From Methylopumilus sp036567085 (GTDB taxonomy: Bacteria; Pseudomonadota; Gammaproteobacteria; Burkholderiales; Methylophilaceae), in contig DATCVG010000046.1 in the NCBI GenBank assembly GCA_036567085.1, positions 1 to 44,419 of the forward strand: a stretch of DNA of 44,419 nucleotides. Direction: 5' to 3'. Below, piece after piece: positions 24,623 to 33,199 of the stretch (positions within the stretch are counted from its first letter, which is position 1; each line of letters begins with the position of its first letter). The position numbers and the translations under genes were made by a program. The notes below the pieces were generated by a model. The model did no database searches. It was not told where the DNA came from and saw only the letters and a program-made list of their open reading frames with translations.

Positions 24623-24651
24623 TTGACACTTGGCGGTATGTAAGGTAAATT
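24623..24651 (+). promoter_or_regulatory. Sigma-70 promoter of the rpmH operon
   Basis: A consensus -35 TTGACA (24623-24628) is followed after exactly 17 bases by TAAATT (24646-24651). It lies 37 bases before the rpmH ATG, and no other gene intervenes. Confidence 0.7.
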
Positions 24652-24687
24652 GCGCGATCCTTATCGAATTATAGCTGGAGAAACATA

Positions 24688-24822
24688 ATGAAACGTACCT
24701 ATCAACCATCAAAAGTAAAACGTGCACGCACGCATGGTTTTTTAGTACGCATGAAGACTCGTGCAGGACGCGCTGTTTTATCAGCACGCCGCGCTAAAGG
24801 CCGTGCTCGTATCGGTCTCTAA
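24688..24822 (+). CDS. rpmH: 50S ribosomal protein L34
   Basis: This 44-residue highly basic protein begins MKRTYQPSKVKRARTHGF and ends KGRARIGL, matching L34 across its full usual length. GGAG at 24677-24680 is the ribosome binding site. It is the first gene of rpmH-rnpA-yidD-yidC-mnmE and lies beside the origin, where gene dosage is highest. It diverges from dnaA. Confidence 0.97.
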   Translation: MKRTYQPSKVKRARTHGFLVRMKTRAGRAVLSARRAKGRARIGL

Positions 24823-24849
24823 AGACCTATCTGGCAAATTCTCCATAAT

Positions 24850-25182
24850 TTGCAAACTAAATTAACCAAACTTACAAAAACGGATGAATTTTCATCCGTT
24901 TTTAATTTCCGTAAGCGACTTTCCTTTCAGCACCTAAGTTTTCATTATCAGCCTAATACTTTATCTTTATTTCGTTTAGGTATGGTTGTAAGCAAAAAAA
25001 CACAGAAATTGGCTGTGAAGCGCAACTACATGAGGCGTGTCTTGCGCGAATTAATGCGAAAAAAACAAGAACAGCTCTTAAATTTTGATATAGTGATACG
25101 CATTCAAAAATCGTTTTATCGTAACGATTTTGTTGAGATTGAAACAGAAGTGGATCAGATGATTGCAAAATTGAAAAAATGA
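24850..25182 (+). CDS. rnpA: Ribonuclease P protein component
   Basis: This 110-residue basic protein assists the RNase P RNA in 5' maturation of tRNAs. Family marks are LTKTDEFSSVFNFRKR near the N-terminus, RLGMVVSKK (42-50) and the RNA-binding helix KRNYMRR (57-63). The start is TTG, 27 bases after rpmH, with no strong Shine-Dalgarno; translation may depend on rpmH. Its end overlaps yidD by ATGA. The RNA subunit gene is not in the window. Confidence 0.93.
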   Translation: MQTKLTKLTKTDEFSSVFNFRKRLSFQHLSFHYQPNTLSLFRLGMVVSKKTQKLAVKRNYMRRVLRELMRKKQEQLLNFDIVIRIQKSFYRNDFVEIETEVDQMIAKLKK

Positions 25183-25388
25183 AATCAATCGCAATATTAT
25201 TTCTGAGATGTTATCAATTATTATTAAGTCCCTTTTTTGGTCAGCAATGTCGATTCACACCGACGTGTTCACAATACTCGATAGAGGCGATACAAAAAAA
25301 AGGCGTAATACAAGGTATTTTTTTATCAATGAAACGAATAGGTAAATGTCATCCCTGGTGCAAGGGTGGTCATGACCCTGTTATTTAA
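25179..25388 (+). CDS. yidD: Membrane protein insertion efficiency factor YidD
   Basis: This 69-residue protein has the YidD pattern: an amphipathic N-terminus, CRFTPTCSQYSIEAI (Cys24, Cys30) and GKCHPWCKGGHDPV (Cys57, Cys61). It is a peripheral inner-membrane protein that aids YidC-dependent insertion. It overlaps rnpA by 4 bases and precedes yidC by 19, the standard arrangement. Confidence 0.95.
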   Translation: MKSIAILFLRCYQLLLSPFFGQQCRFTPTCSQYSIEAIQKKGVIQGIFLSMKRIGKCHPWCKGGHDPVI

Positions 25389-25407
25389 TTTTGGAATTTT
25401 ATAATTT

Positions 25408-27039
25408 ATGGACACGAAGCGTTTAATACTGTTTGTTGTATTTTCTTTTTCAATTCTTTTGCTATGGGATACATGGCAACGTAAACATGTTCCAGTAAGC
25501 GAAGTTGCATCGCAACAAGATTCGAGCGTTCCATCTTCTCAAAAATTAAATACTACAGATACCAAAACAATATCTCCCGATTCTAATTTCAAATTAGAAA
25601 CTGCATCTCGCATTAAAGTATTGACTGACTTGTATCAAATTGAAATTGATACAGCGGGTGGCGATATTCGTCGTTTGCTTTTAAACAACCATTTGGCTGA
25701 TAACGGGCAGGATAAATTTCTTTTATTAGATGATGCACAGAAACCATTGCTTTACGTCGCACAATCAGGTCTTATCGGTAATGATTTGCCAACACATAAA
25801 TCTATGTTCACATCTGAAAAAACAAATTATGTTTTAGAAAGTGGGCAAAATCATTTAGATGTTAAATTAAATTACAAAAATCAAGATGTGGAAGTTGTAA
25901 AAATTATTTCTTTCGATCGTGACAGTTATCAAATAGGTGTCCGTTATGAAATTACTAACCATAGTAAATTGGCTATTACACCATCAGCTTATTTCCAGCT
26001 GTTACATGATGATGAATCTAATCAAGGCAGTAGCCTAGCGCCCACATTTACCGGCGGCGCTTACTATACTGAAGCAGATAAATTTAAAAAAATTAATTTT
26101 AAAGATATGAAGAAACGTGACTTATCACTTATTTCTGTTGATGGATGGGTAGGGGTAATTCAACATTATTTTGCGAGCGCTTGGATTTTACCTGTTAATC
26201 AAAAGCGTGAATTTTATACAAAACAAGTTGCAGATAATATTTACTCATCAGGTGTGTTAACACAACTCTCTTCTATTCAGCCTGGTGAGAAAAAAGAATT
26301 TTCAACCAAACTCTACTCAGGCCCACAAATTAAAGAACAACTAGAAAAAGCCGCACCAGGGCTAACTTATACAGTGGATTATGGTTGGTTAACTTTTATT
26401 GCGTCACCTTTATTTGTCGTGCTTCATTGGATTTATAAATTAGTAAATAATTGGGGTAGCGCCATTATTCTTCTTACGGTGTTAATTAAGCTGCTCTTTT
26501 ATCCACTCTCTGCAGCAAGCTATAAATCTATGGCACAACTTCGTGAACTTGCACCGCGCTTGCAAAGCATGAAGGAAAAATTTGGTGATGACAAAGTTAA
26601 GTTTCAACAAGCCATGTTAGAACTTTATCGCACAGAAAAAATTAATCCGATGGGCGGTTGTTTACCTATTCTTATTCAGATCCCTGTTTTCATTTCACTT
26701 TACTGGGTGTTGATGGGCGCTGTTGAATTAAGACATGCACCTTTTATTTTATGGATCACTGATCTTTCTCTGAAAGATCCTTACTATGTATTACCTATCA
26801 TTATGGGTATCAGCATGATTGTCCAAACAAAACTTAATCCAGCTCCCACGGATCCCATGCAAGCAAAATTGATGATGATCATGCCAGTGGTATTCAGTAT
26901 ATTTTTCTTTTTCTTCCCAGCAGGCTTAGTGCTTTATTGGGTGATTAATAATCTCTTGTCCATTCTTCAACAATGGCTGATTAATCGATCCATTCATGCA
27001 GCAGCATTAGCTAAGAAAGGCAATGCAGCTCGCAAATAA
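25408..27039 (+). CDS. yidC: Membrane protein insertase YidC
   Basis: The 543-residue length is usual for the Gram-negative form. It has an N-terminal membrane anchor (RLILFVVFSFSILLLWDTWQ), a large periplasmic beta domain (about residues 55-335) and then the conserved five-helix insertase core. Core motifs include LLTVLIKLLFYPLS, INPMGGCLPILIQIPVFISL and the PAGLVLYWVINNLLSILQQ end. It inserts and folds inner-membrane proteins, including ATP synthase subunits a and c, whose genes lie downstream. Its last 17 bases overlap mnmE. Confidence 0.97.
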   Translation: MDTKRLILFVVFSFSILLLWDTWQRKHVPVSEVASQQDSSVPSSQKLNTTDTKTISPDSNFKLETASRIKVLTDLYQIEIDTAGGDIRRLLLNNHLADNGQDKFLLLDDAQKPLLYVAQSGLIGNDLPTHKSMFTSEKTNYVLESGQNHLDVKLNYKNQDVEVVKIISFDRDSYQIGVRYEITNHSKLAITPSAYFQLLHDDESNQGSSLAPTFTGGAYYTEADKFKKINFKDMKKRDLSLISVDGWVGVIQHYFASAWILPVNQKREFYTKQVADNIYSSGVLTQLSSIQPGEKKEFSTKLYSGPQIKEQLEKAAPGLTYTVDYGWLTFIASPLFVVLHWIYKLVNNWGSAIILLTVLIKLLFYPLSAASYKSMAQLRELAPRLQSMKEKFGDDKVKFQQAMLELYRTEKINPMGGCLPILIQIPVFISLYWVLMGAVELRHAPFILWITDLSLKDPYYVLPIIMGISMIVQTKLNPAPTDPMQAKLMMIMPVVFSIFFFFFPAGLVLYWVINNLLSILQQWLINRSIHAAALAKKGNAARK

Positions 27040-28381
27040 CTTAGATACCATTGCCGCCATTGCGACACCTTCGGGTGCTGGCGGCATTGGAGTCGTGAGA
27101 GTCTCAGGTCCGAAGGCGAGTGATGTTGCGAAACATATTTTAGGTGTTTGTCCTGAAAATCGTTTAGCATCCTACCTTCCGTTTTTAGATGTGAATGGCC
27201 AAGTGATCGATCGTGGCATTGCACTTTTTTTTAAATCCCCTCACTCATATACTGGCGAAGATATTCTAGAACTTCAAGGCCATGGCGGCATTGCTGTGAT
27301 GCAACTTTTATTAGCACGCTCTATTGAATGTGGTGCAAGACTTGCGAAACCTGGAGAATTTACCGAGCGAGCTTATCTTAATGACAAAATTGATTTAGCT
27401 CAGGCCGAAGCAGTTGCAGATTTAATTAATGCTTCAACAACTGAGGCTGCAAAAAGTGCTATGCTGTCCTTAAGTGGTTATTTTTCTCATAAAATCAATG
27501 ACTTACTTAAAGAACTCATCGATTTACGTATGTATGTTGAAGCTTGCTTAGATTTTCCCGACGAAGAAATCGACTTTATTACGACTGGCAAGGTGAAAGA
27601 AAAGCTTTTAAGTTTAAAGTTGCGCATGGATGAAGTGACTTCATCTGCTAAACAAGGCCTCTTATTGCGCGAAGGTTTGACCGTTGTATTGGTGGGCCAG
27701 CCCAATGTGGGCAAGTCGAGTTTGCTTAATCAATTGTCCGGCAATGACCAGGCGATCGTGACTTCTATTCCTGGCACAACACGCGACCCCATTAAAAGTG
27801 AAATCCAAATCGATGGCATTCCGGTTCATGTAATTGATACTGCTGGATTAAGAGATACAAGTGATGAAATTGAAAAAATGGGCATCGAAAAAACATGGAT
27901 TTCGATAGAAAAGGCCAATATCGCATTATTTTTAGTGGATGCTGGTAAGGGTATTACCGATTACGAGAAAATCATTCTAAATCGTATTCCAAAAGATATT
28001 TTTAAGATATGGATTCACAATAAAATTGATTTGTTATCCAAAAAGGCGTCATCCGAAATGATTGATGGTCAGCACCATCTTTTTATTTCTGCAAAAAATG
28101 GAGAAGGCTTAGCCCAACTTAAAACGACTTTATTAAAAATGGCTGGCGTTGAATTTAGTAAGGACGGAAATCAAGGGGTTTTTATGGCGAGACAACGGCA
28201 TTTAGATGCACTTGATACTGTCTCAAAACATTTGAATGAATCGCTTCATCAGCTTCAGTCGCCCGAGTTAGTTGCGGAAGAGCTCAGACAAGCTCAAACT
28301 TCATTGGCTTCCATCACGGGGGAATTTACCCCAGACGATCTTCTGGGTGAAATTTTTAGTCGTTTTTGTATTGGTAAGTAA
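27023..28381 (+). CDS. mnmE: tRNA uridine-5-carboxymethylaminomethyl modification GTPase MnmE
   Basis: This 452-residue GTPase works with MnmG to modify U34 of certain tRNAs. It has an N-terminal folate-binding domain (DTIAAIATPSGAGGIGVVR), a helical domain and an inserted G domain with GQPNVGKS (225-232) and DTAG (272-275). The C-terminus is CIGK, with the conserved Cys449. Translation starts 17 bases inside the yidC end. Its partner mnmG begins 128 bases downstream, beyond the parS pair. Confidence 0.97.
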   Translation: MQLANNLDTIAAIATPSGAGGIGVVRVSGPKASDVAKHILGVCPENRLASYLPFLDVNGQVIDRGIALFFKSPHSYTGEDILELQGHGGIAVMQLLLARSIECGARLAKPGEFTERAYLNDKIDLAQAEAVADLINASTTEAAKSAMLSLSGYFSHKINDLLKELIDLRMYVEACLDFPDEEIDFITTGKVKEKLLSLKLRMDEVTSSAKQGLLLREGLTVVLVGQPNVGKSSLLNQLSGNDQAIVTSIPGTTRDPIKSEIQIDGIPVHVIDTAGLRDTSDEIEKMGIEKTWISIEKANIALFLVDAGKGITDYEKIILNRIPKDIFKIWIHNKIDLLSKKASSEMIDGQHHLFISAKNGEGLAQLKTTLLKMAGVEFSKDGNQGVFMARQRHLDALDTVSKHLNESLHQLQSPELVAEELRQAQTSLASITGEFTPDDLLGEIFSRFCIGK

Positions 28382-28387
28382 TTTTTT

Positions 28388-28403
28388 CGTTCCACGTGGA
28401 ACA
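28388..28403. promoter_or_regulatory. parS: parS-like ParB binding site 1
   Basis: A 14-base perfect palindrome GTTCCACGTGGAAC (28389-28402) matches the CCACGTGG-core parS type known from Pseudomonas; only one outermost base departs from a 16-base palindrome. It lies 7 bases after the mnmE stop. Confidence 0.85.
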
Positions 28404-28427
28404 CTTCCCCTGTTTTTTTTAAGTAAA

Positions 28428-28443
28428 TGTTTCACGTGAAACA
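28428..28443. promoter_or_regulatory. parS: parS ParB binding site 2
   Basis: TGTTTCACGTGAAACA is a perfect 16-base palindrome that fits the classical bacterial parS consensus TGTTNCACGTGAAACA. It is 40 bases from the first site, centre to centre, and 67 bases before the mnmG start. The parA-parB genes lie 2.6 kb downstream. Confidence 0.93.
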
Positions 28444-28509
28444 ATCGTTTTCATAGTGATTCTGACCAGATTAAAGTAAAATTACACCTTTTCTAACAGA
28501 CATAAAATC

Positions 28510-30423
28510 ATGGAATTTCCTAACAATTTTGATGTGATTGTAGTGGGCGGAGGACATGCCGGTACAGAGGCAGCCTTGGCTTCGTCACGCATGGGACAAA
28601 AGACTCTTCTTTTAACCCACAACATTGAAACTTTAGGTCAAATGTCTTGTAACCCATCCATTGGTGGCATTGGTAAAGGTCATTTAGTTAAAGAAATCGA
28701 CGCTTTAGGCGGTGCTATGGGCATTGCGACCGATGAATCTGGCATTCAATTTCGTATTTTAAATAGTAGCAAAGGTCCAGCGGTCAGAGCGACTCGTGCT
28801 CAAGCAGATCGTATTTTATATAAGGCTGCAATTCGTCATCGCCTTGAAAATCAACCTAATCTTTGGCTTTTCCAACAGGCAGTGGATGACATTCTTTTAG
28901 ATAAAGATCGTGTCGCCGGTGTGGTGACACAAATTGGCATTCAATTTAAATCTAAAACAGTTGTTTTAACTGCGGGCACATTTTTAGGCGGCCTCGTTCA
29001 TGTGGGCTTAAAGAATTATCAAGCAGGCCGCGCAGGCGACCCACCTTCTATTTCTTTAGCGCATCGTTTAAGGGAAATTGGCTTACCTGTAGGCCGACTC
29101 AAAACTGGCACGCCCCCAAGAATTGATGGACGTACAATTAATTATGCTGTGATGCAGGAACAGCCGGGTGATACTCCGACCCCTTATTTTTCTTTTTATG
29201 GTAAAAAAACAACACATCCACAACAAGTGTCGTGTTGGATTACACATACCAATGAATCGACCCATGACATTATTCGAAGTGGATTAGATCGTTCCCCCAT
29301 GTATACCGGCGTGATTGAGGGAGTTGGCCCTCGCTATTGTCCTTCGGTTGAAGATAAAATTCATCGATTTGCAGATAAAGATTCCCACCAGATTTTTTTA
29401 GAGCCAGAAGGCCTAAATACCAATGAAATTTATCCCAACGGTATTTCAACGAGCTTACCTTTTGATATACAGTACAAATTAGTCCGTTCAATCAATGGGT
29501 TAGAGAATGCTCACATCCTAAGACCGGGTTACGCTATTGAATATGATTACTTTGACCCACGTAACTTGAAATCCAGTTTGGAAACTAAATCGATTCAAGG
29601 CTTATTTTTCGCAGGACAAATCAATGGCACGACAGGCTACGAAGAGGCCGCAGCGCAAGGATTGTTGGCTGGAACAAATGCCGCTTTAATGACACAAGAT
29701 AAAGAATCTTGGTGCCCTAAGCGCGATGAAGCTTATTTAGGTGTTTTAGTTGATGACCTTATTACGAGAGGTGTTTCCGAACCTTACAGAATGTTTACAA
29801 GCCGAGCTGAATATAGATTAATGTTAAGAGAAGATAACGCTGATTTGAGACTTACAGAAATAGGTCGCAATTTAGGATTAGTTGATGATGATCGCTGGGC
29901 GATGTTCAATCAAAAACAAGAAACTATTCAATCAGAAGAAGCGCGATTAAAAAAATTCTTTGTGAGGCCTCAAGATATTTCGATTGAAAAACAACAAGCA
30001 ATTATCGGTAAAGCGATTGATCACGAATATAACTTGTTTGATTTATTAAGACGCCCTGAAGTTAGTTTTGAAGGCGTTAAAGAATTAATGAAAGAAGATG
30101 CAAGTTTGATTGATCCTGCGGTCAGAGAACAAGTTGAAATTTCAGCAAAATATAAAGGCTATATAGTAAGACAACTAGAAGAAGTGGATCGAAGTCGAGA
30201 TCAATTAGATATTCCATTGCCTATCGATCTTGATTACAAAGAAGTGCATGGATTAAGTATTGAGGCACAACAAAAATTAAATTTACATAAGCCTGAAAAT
30301 TTAGGACAAGCTTCACGTATCTCGGGCATTACCCCAGCGACCATATCATTACTTTTAGTGTTTATTAAACGAAAAAATAAGCCTAAAAAAATGACTACAA
30401 ATCGCCCAGAAAAAGCAGCATGA
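28510..30423 (+). CDS. mnmG: tRNA uridine-5-carboxymethylaminomethyl modification enzyme MnmG
   Basis: This 637-residue FAD protein partners MnmE in wobble-uridine modification. The N-terminal dinucleotide fold has VVVGGGHAGTEAAL (GGGHAG at 13-18). It is followed by the family blocks MSCNPSIGGIGKGHLVKEIDALGG and GRLKTGTPPRIDG, then INGTTGYEEAAAQGL. The C-terminal helical region ends with ASRISGITPATISLLLVFIKR. Its stop overlaps rsmG by ATGA, the classical gidA-gidB pair. Confidence 0.98.
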   Translation: MEFPNNFDVIVVGGGHAGTEAALASSRMGQKTLLLTHNIETLGQMSCNPSIGGIGKGHLVKEIDALGGAMGIATDESGIQFRILNSSKGPAVRATRAQADRILYKAAIRHRLENQPNLWLFQQAVDDILLDKDRVAGVVTQIGIQFKSKTVVLTAGTFLGGLVHVGLKNYQAGRAGDPPSISLAHRLREIGLPVGRLKTGTPPRIDGRTINYAVMQEQPGDTPTPYFSFYGKKTTHPQQVSCWITHTNESTHDIIRSGLDRSPMYTGVIEGVGPRYCPSVEDKIHRFADKDSHQIFLEPEGLNTNEIYPNGISTSLPFDIQYKLVRSINGLENAHILRPGYAIEYDYFDPRNLKSSLETKSIQGLFFAGQINGTTGYEEAAAQGLLAGTNAALMTQDKESWCPKRDEAYLGVLVDDLITRGVSEPYRMFTSRAEYRLMLREDNADLRLTEIGRNLGLVDDDRWAMFNQKQETIQSEEARLKKFFVRPQDISIEKQQAIIGKAIDHEYNLFDLLRRPEVSFEGVKELMKEDASLIDPAVREQVEISAKYKGYIVRQLEEVDRSRDQLDIPLPIDLDYKEVHGLSIEAQQKLNLHKPENLGQASRISGITPATISLLLVFIKRKNKPKKMTTNRPEKAA

Positions 30424-31058
30424 ATGGCACAGAAAAAAAAGACCTCGATCTATTGATCGAGGGATTGCAACGCATGGCATTGAAATTATCTGATCAAATG
30501 ATAGATCAGTTGATGACATATTTAAATTTAGTAGAAAAATGGAATCGCGTTTATAACTTAACTGCGATTCGTGAGCGCGATGAAATGATTAAGCTTCATT
30601 TTCTTGATAGCTTATCTATTTTAAATCATGTGCATGTAAAAAATATATTAGATATAGGAAGTGGCGCTGGATTTCCAGGCATTGTATTAGCAATTACAAA
30701 ACCTGAATTAAAAGTAACAGTCATGGATTCGGTCAATAAAAAAACGACATTCATGCAACAAGTGAAAAGTGAATTAGCACTTACGAATTTAGATGTAGTG
30801 AATAGTCGCGTTGAAGATTATCAACCGATAACACTTTTTGAAGCGGTGACATCAAGAGCGTTTTCAAATTTAAAAAATATGATGTCACTTACACAACACA
30901 CGTTACAAAAAGAAGGCGTGTGGTTAGCGATGAAATCAAAAGATGTGAAAGAAGAATTAGAAGAATTTGAAAAAAATCAATATACATTGATTCCACTTGA
31001 AGTGCCTTTTATTAATGCAGAACGATATTTAGTAATATTAAAGAAAGATGATTTTTAG
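30420..31058 (+). CDS. rsmG: 16S rRNA (guanine-527-N7)-methyltransferase RsmG
   Basis: This 212-residue SAM-dependent methyltransferase modifies G527 of 16S rRNA. It shows YLNLVEKWNRVYNLTAIR (residues 34-51), FLDSLS, SAM motif I LDIGSGAGFPG (77-87) and SRAFSNL. It overlaps mnmG by 4 bases, and parA starts 2 bases after its stop, so the gid and par genes form one transcription unit. Confidence 0.97.
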   Translation: MNGTEKKDLDLLIEGLQRMALKLSDQMIDQLMTYLNLVEKWNRVYNLTAIRERDEMIKLHFLDSLSILNHVHVKNILDIGSGAGFPGIVLAITKPELKVTVMDSVNKKTTFMQQVKSELALTNLDVVNSRVEDYQPITLFEAVTSRAFSNLKNMMSLTQHTLQKEGVWLAMKSKDVKEELEEFEKNQYTLIPLEVPFINAERYLVILKKDDF

Positions 31059-31060
31059 AT

Positions 31061-31837
31061 ATGCGTATATTAGCGGTAACGAATCAAAAAGGCGGTGTAG
31101 GTAAAACTACGACATCAGTGAATTTAGCCGCGAGCTTAGCTGCAAAAAATAAATCAGTGCTTCTCATTGATCTTGATCCACAAGGCAATGCAACGACAGG
31201 TTCAGGCATTGATAAATCAGCAATTAAAATGTCAATTTATGATGTGCTCATTCAAAGTAAATCATTTAACGATATTGTGATTCATTGTGAGCGCGGTAAT
31301 TTTGATTTAGCACCTTCGAATCGAAATCTTGCAGGCGCCGAAGTTGAACTTGTGAATGAAAGTAAACGCGAAACTAGATTAAAAGAAGCATTACAATATT
31401 TAAAAAAAGATTACGACTATGTGTTGTTAGATTGTCCACCCGCACTTAATTTAATTACAGTGAATGCCTTGACAGCTGCTGATGCTGTTTTAATCCCGAT
31501 GCAATGTGAATATTATGCGTTAGAAGGTTTATCTGATTTAGTAGGTACGATTAAAAAGGTGAGAAGTAATTTAAATCCCCACATTGAAATTGAAGGATTA
31601 TTAAAAACACTTTTTGATAAACGCAATATGTTAGCGCAACAAGTATCCGATCAACTCACCGCCCATTTTGGGGACAAAGTATATGAAACCATTATCCCAA
31701 GAAATGTAAGATTGGCAGAAGCTCCAAGTCACGGTATGCCAATCTTGATGTATGACCGCTCATCACGAGGTGCGGTTGCTTACTTAAAACTTGCCGAAGA
31801 AATCATACAAAAAGAAATGAGGAAGTCACATGGCTAA
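31061..31837 (+). CDS. parA: Chromosome partitioning ATPase ParA (Soj)
   Basis: This 258-residue deviant Walker ATPase begins MRILAVTNQKGGVGKTTT, with the signature Lys10 and the P-loop at 10-17. It also has LLIDLDPQGNATTG and DYVLLDCPPALNLITVNAL. It lacks the N-terminal HTH of plasmid type Ia ParA, so it is the chromosomal form. It moves ParB-parS complexes of the newly replicated origin. Two parS sites lie upstream of mnmG. It overlaps parB by 8 bases. Confidence 0.97.
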   Translation: MRILAVTNQKGGVGKTTTSVNLAASLAAKNKSVLLIDLDPQGNATTGSGIDKSAIKMSIYDVLIQSKSFNDIVIHCERGNFDLAPSNRNLAGAEVELVNESKRETRLKEALQYLKKDYDYVLLDCPPALNLITVNALTAADAVLIPMQCEYYALEGLSDLVGTIKKVRSNLNPHIEIEGLLKTLFDKRNMLAQQVSDQLTAHFGDKVYETIIPRNVRLAEAPSHGMPILMYDRSSRGAVAYLKLAEEIIQKEMRKSHG

Positions 31838-32693
31838 ACTTAAAGGACTCGGTCGAGGACTTGATGCATTACTGTCAAACACCGATGAAGATATACCAAA
31901 GAACGAAGGCTCTTTACAAACATTATCGATTATTGACTTAAAGCCTGGTAAGTATCAGCCTCGAAGCATTATGCAAGAAGAAGCATTGCATGCGCTTTCA
32001 CAATCGATTTTAAAGCAAGGTGTTATGCAACCTATTATTGTGAGACCGATTGGTAATAACCAATATGAGATCATCGCAGGTGAGAGACGCTGGCGTGCTG
32101 CTAAATTAGCTGGCTTAAATGAAGTGCCTGTCATCATTAAAAATATTCCTGATGAATCAGCCCTTGCGATGGCGCTCATTGAAAATATTCAACGCGAGGA
32201 TTTAAATCCATTAGAAGAAGCTATCGGTATTAAACGTTTAATTGATGAGTTTAATATGACACATGAAGCTGCAGCTGATGCTGTGGGTAAATCGCGCGTC
32301 ACGGTTTCTAATTTATTAAGACTTTTAACTTTAACGAAGCCCGTTCAAGATCGATTATTAAGTGGCAAAATTGATATGGGTCATGCAAGAGCATTGATCG
32401 GTTTAGAAGGTAGCCAACAAATTATGTTGTGCGAAGAGGTAATTCAAAAAAATCTATCTGTGCGCGAAGTCGAGGCGCTGGTTAAAAATTTACAAAATAG
32501 TTACAAAACAGATAAGCCGAAGTCATCCCTTAAAAGAACCAATGCGGATGTCCGTCACCTTGAGGAATCTTTAGCCGAAACCCTAGGTGCATCGGTTACG
32601 ATCGATGCTAAAAAGAATGGTTCGGGTGTTTTAAAAGTGCATTATCGTAATTTGGAGCAATTGGATGAGATTCTTAAAAAAATTAAAGGATAA
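31830..32693 (+). CDS. parB: Chromosome partitioning protein ParB (Spo0J)
   Basis: This 287-residue centromere-binding CTPase starts with the ParA-stimulating motif KGLGRGLDALL (residues 5-15). The CTP-binding boxes are GERRWRA (84-90) and ENIQRE (118-123), followed by an HTH around 144-165 (THEAAADAVGKSRVTVSNLLR) that recognises parS. A C-terminal dimerisation region follows. The expected binding sites are the two palindromes at 28388-28443. It is the last gene before the gap leading to the atp operon. Confidence 0.97.
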   Translation: MAKLKGLGRGLDALLSNTDEDIPKNEGSLQTLSIIDLKPGKYQPRSIMQEEALHALSQSILKQGVMQPIIVRPIGNNQYEIIAGERRWRAAKLAGLNEVPVIIKNIPDESALAMALIENIQREDLNPLEEAIGIKRLIDEFNMTHEAAADAVGKSRVTVSNLLRLLTLTKPVQDRLLSGKIDMGHARALIGLEGSQQIMLCEEVIQKNLSVREVEALVKNLQNSYKTDKPKSSLKRTNADVRHLEESLAETLGASVTIDAKKNGSGVLKVHYRNLEQLDEILKKIKG

Positions 32694-32707
32694 AGCAAGC
32701 TTTACCC

Positions 32708-32736
32708 TTGACGTAACAACCAATTCCAGCGAAAAT
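32708..32736 (+). promoter_or_regulatory. Candidate promoter of the atp operon
   Basis: TTGACG (32708-32713) is followed after 17 bases by GAAAAT (32731-32736), in the 86-base gap between parB and atpI. The -35 is close to consensus and the -10 weaker. No terminator is seen after parB, so read-through from the par genes is possible. Confidence 0.5.
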
Positions 32737-32779
32737 TCATGCCTTTGTAACTCAAAAATTTTGCATTCAGTGAGCATAA

Positions 32780-33181
32780 ATGTCCGATATTGATGAAATC
32801 ACTGAAAGAATGAAGCGATTCCCTCAAATCATTCAAAAAATGTTGAGTTTGCAGGTTAAAGCCGCTGGCATATTAACGGTTTTAGTTGCACTAGTCTTTG
32901 GAAAGCATGCAGGTATTTCTGCGTTGATCGGTAGTGTCTCCGTAATATTCGGTGTACTTCTCGCCTCAAAAATTGCTCACAAAACGGCTTTGAGTAAAGA
33001 GCCCGCAGCTATCATTATTAATGTATTAAAAGCTGAAGCTGTAAAAATTTTTGTAGTACTTGTATCGCTTTGGTCGGCGTTTAAGTTTTATACAGCGCTT
33101 ATACCCTTTGCACTGATTGCAGGGCTTGTATTATCAGCCATTATCTCAGGTGCATCGATTACAAAATTAAATGAAGACTAA
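32780..33181 (+). CDS. atpI: ATP synthase subunit I (AtpI)
   Basis: This 133-residue small membrane protein has a cytosolic N-terminal segment and about four hydrophobic segments (ILTVLVALVFG, ALIGSVSVIFGVLLA, KIFVVLVSLWSAF, LIPFALIAGLVLSAII). It sits directly before atpB, where AtpI is found; the family assists c-ring assembly. Sequence conservation in AtpI is low, so the name rests on position, size and topology. Confidence 0.85.
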   Translation: MSDIDEITERMKRFPQIIQKMLSLQVKAAGILTVLVALVFGKHAGISALIGSVSVIFGVLLASKIAHKTALSKEPAAIIINVLKAEAVKIFVVLVSLWSAFKFYTALIPFALIAGLVLSAIISGASITKLNED

Positions 33182-33199
33182 TAAAAGTCACTAGGAAAT

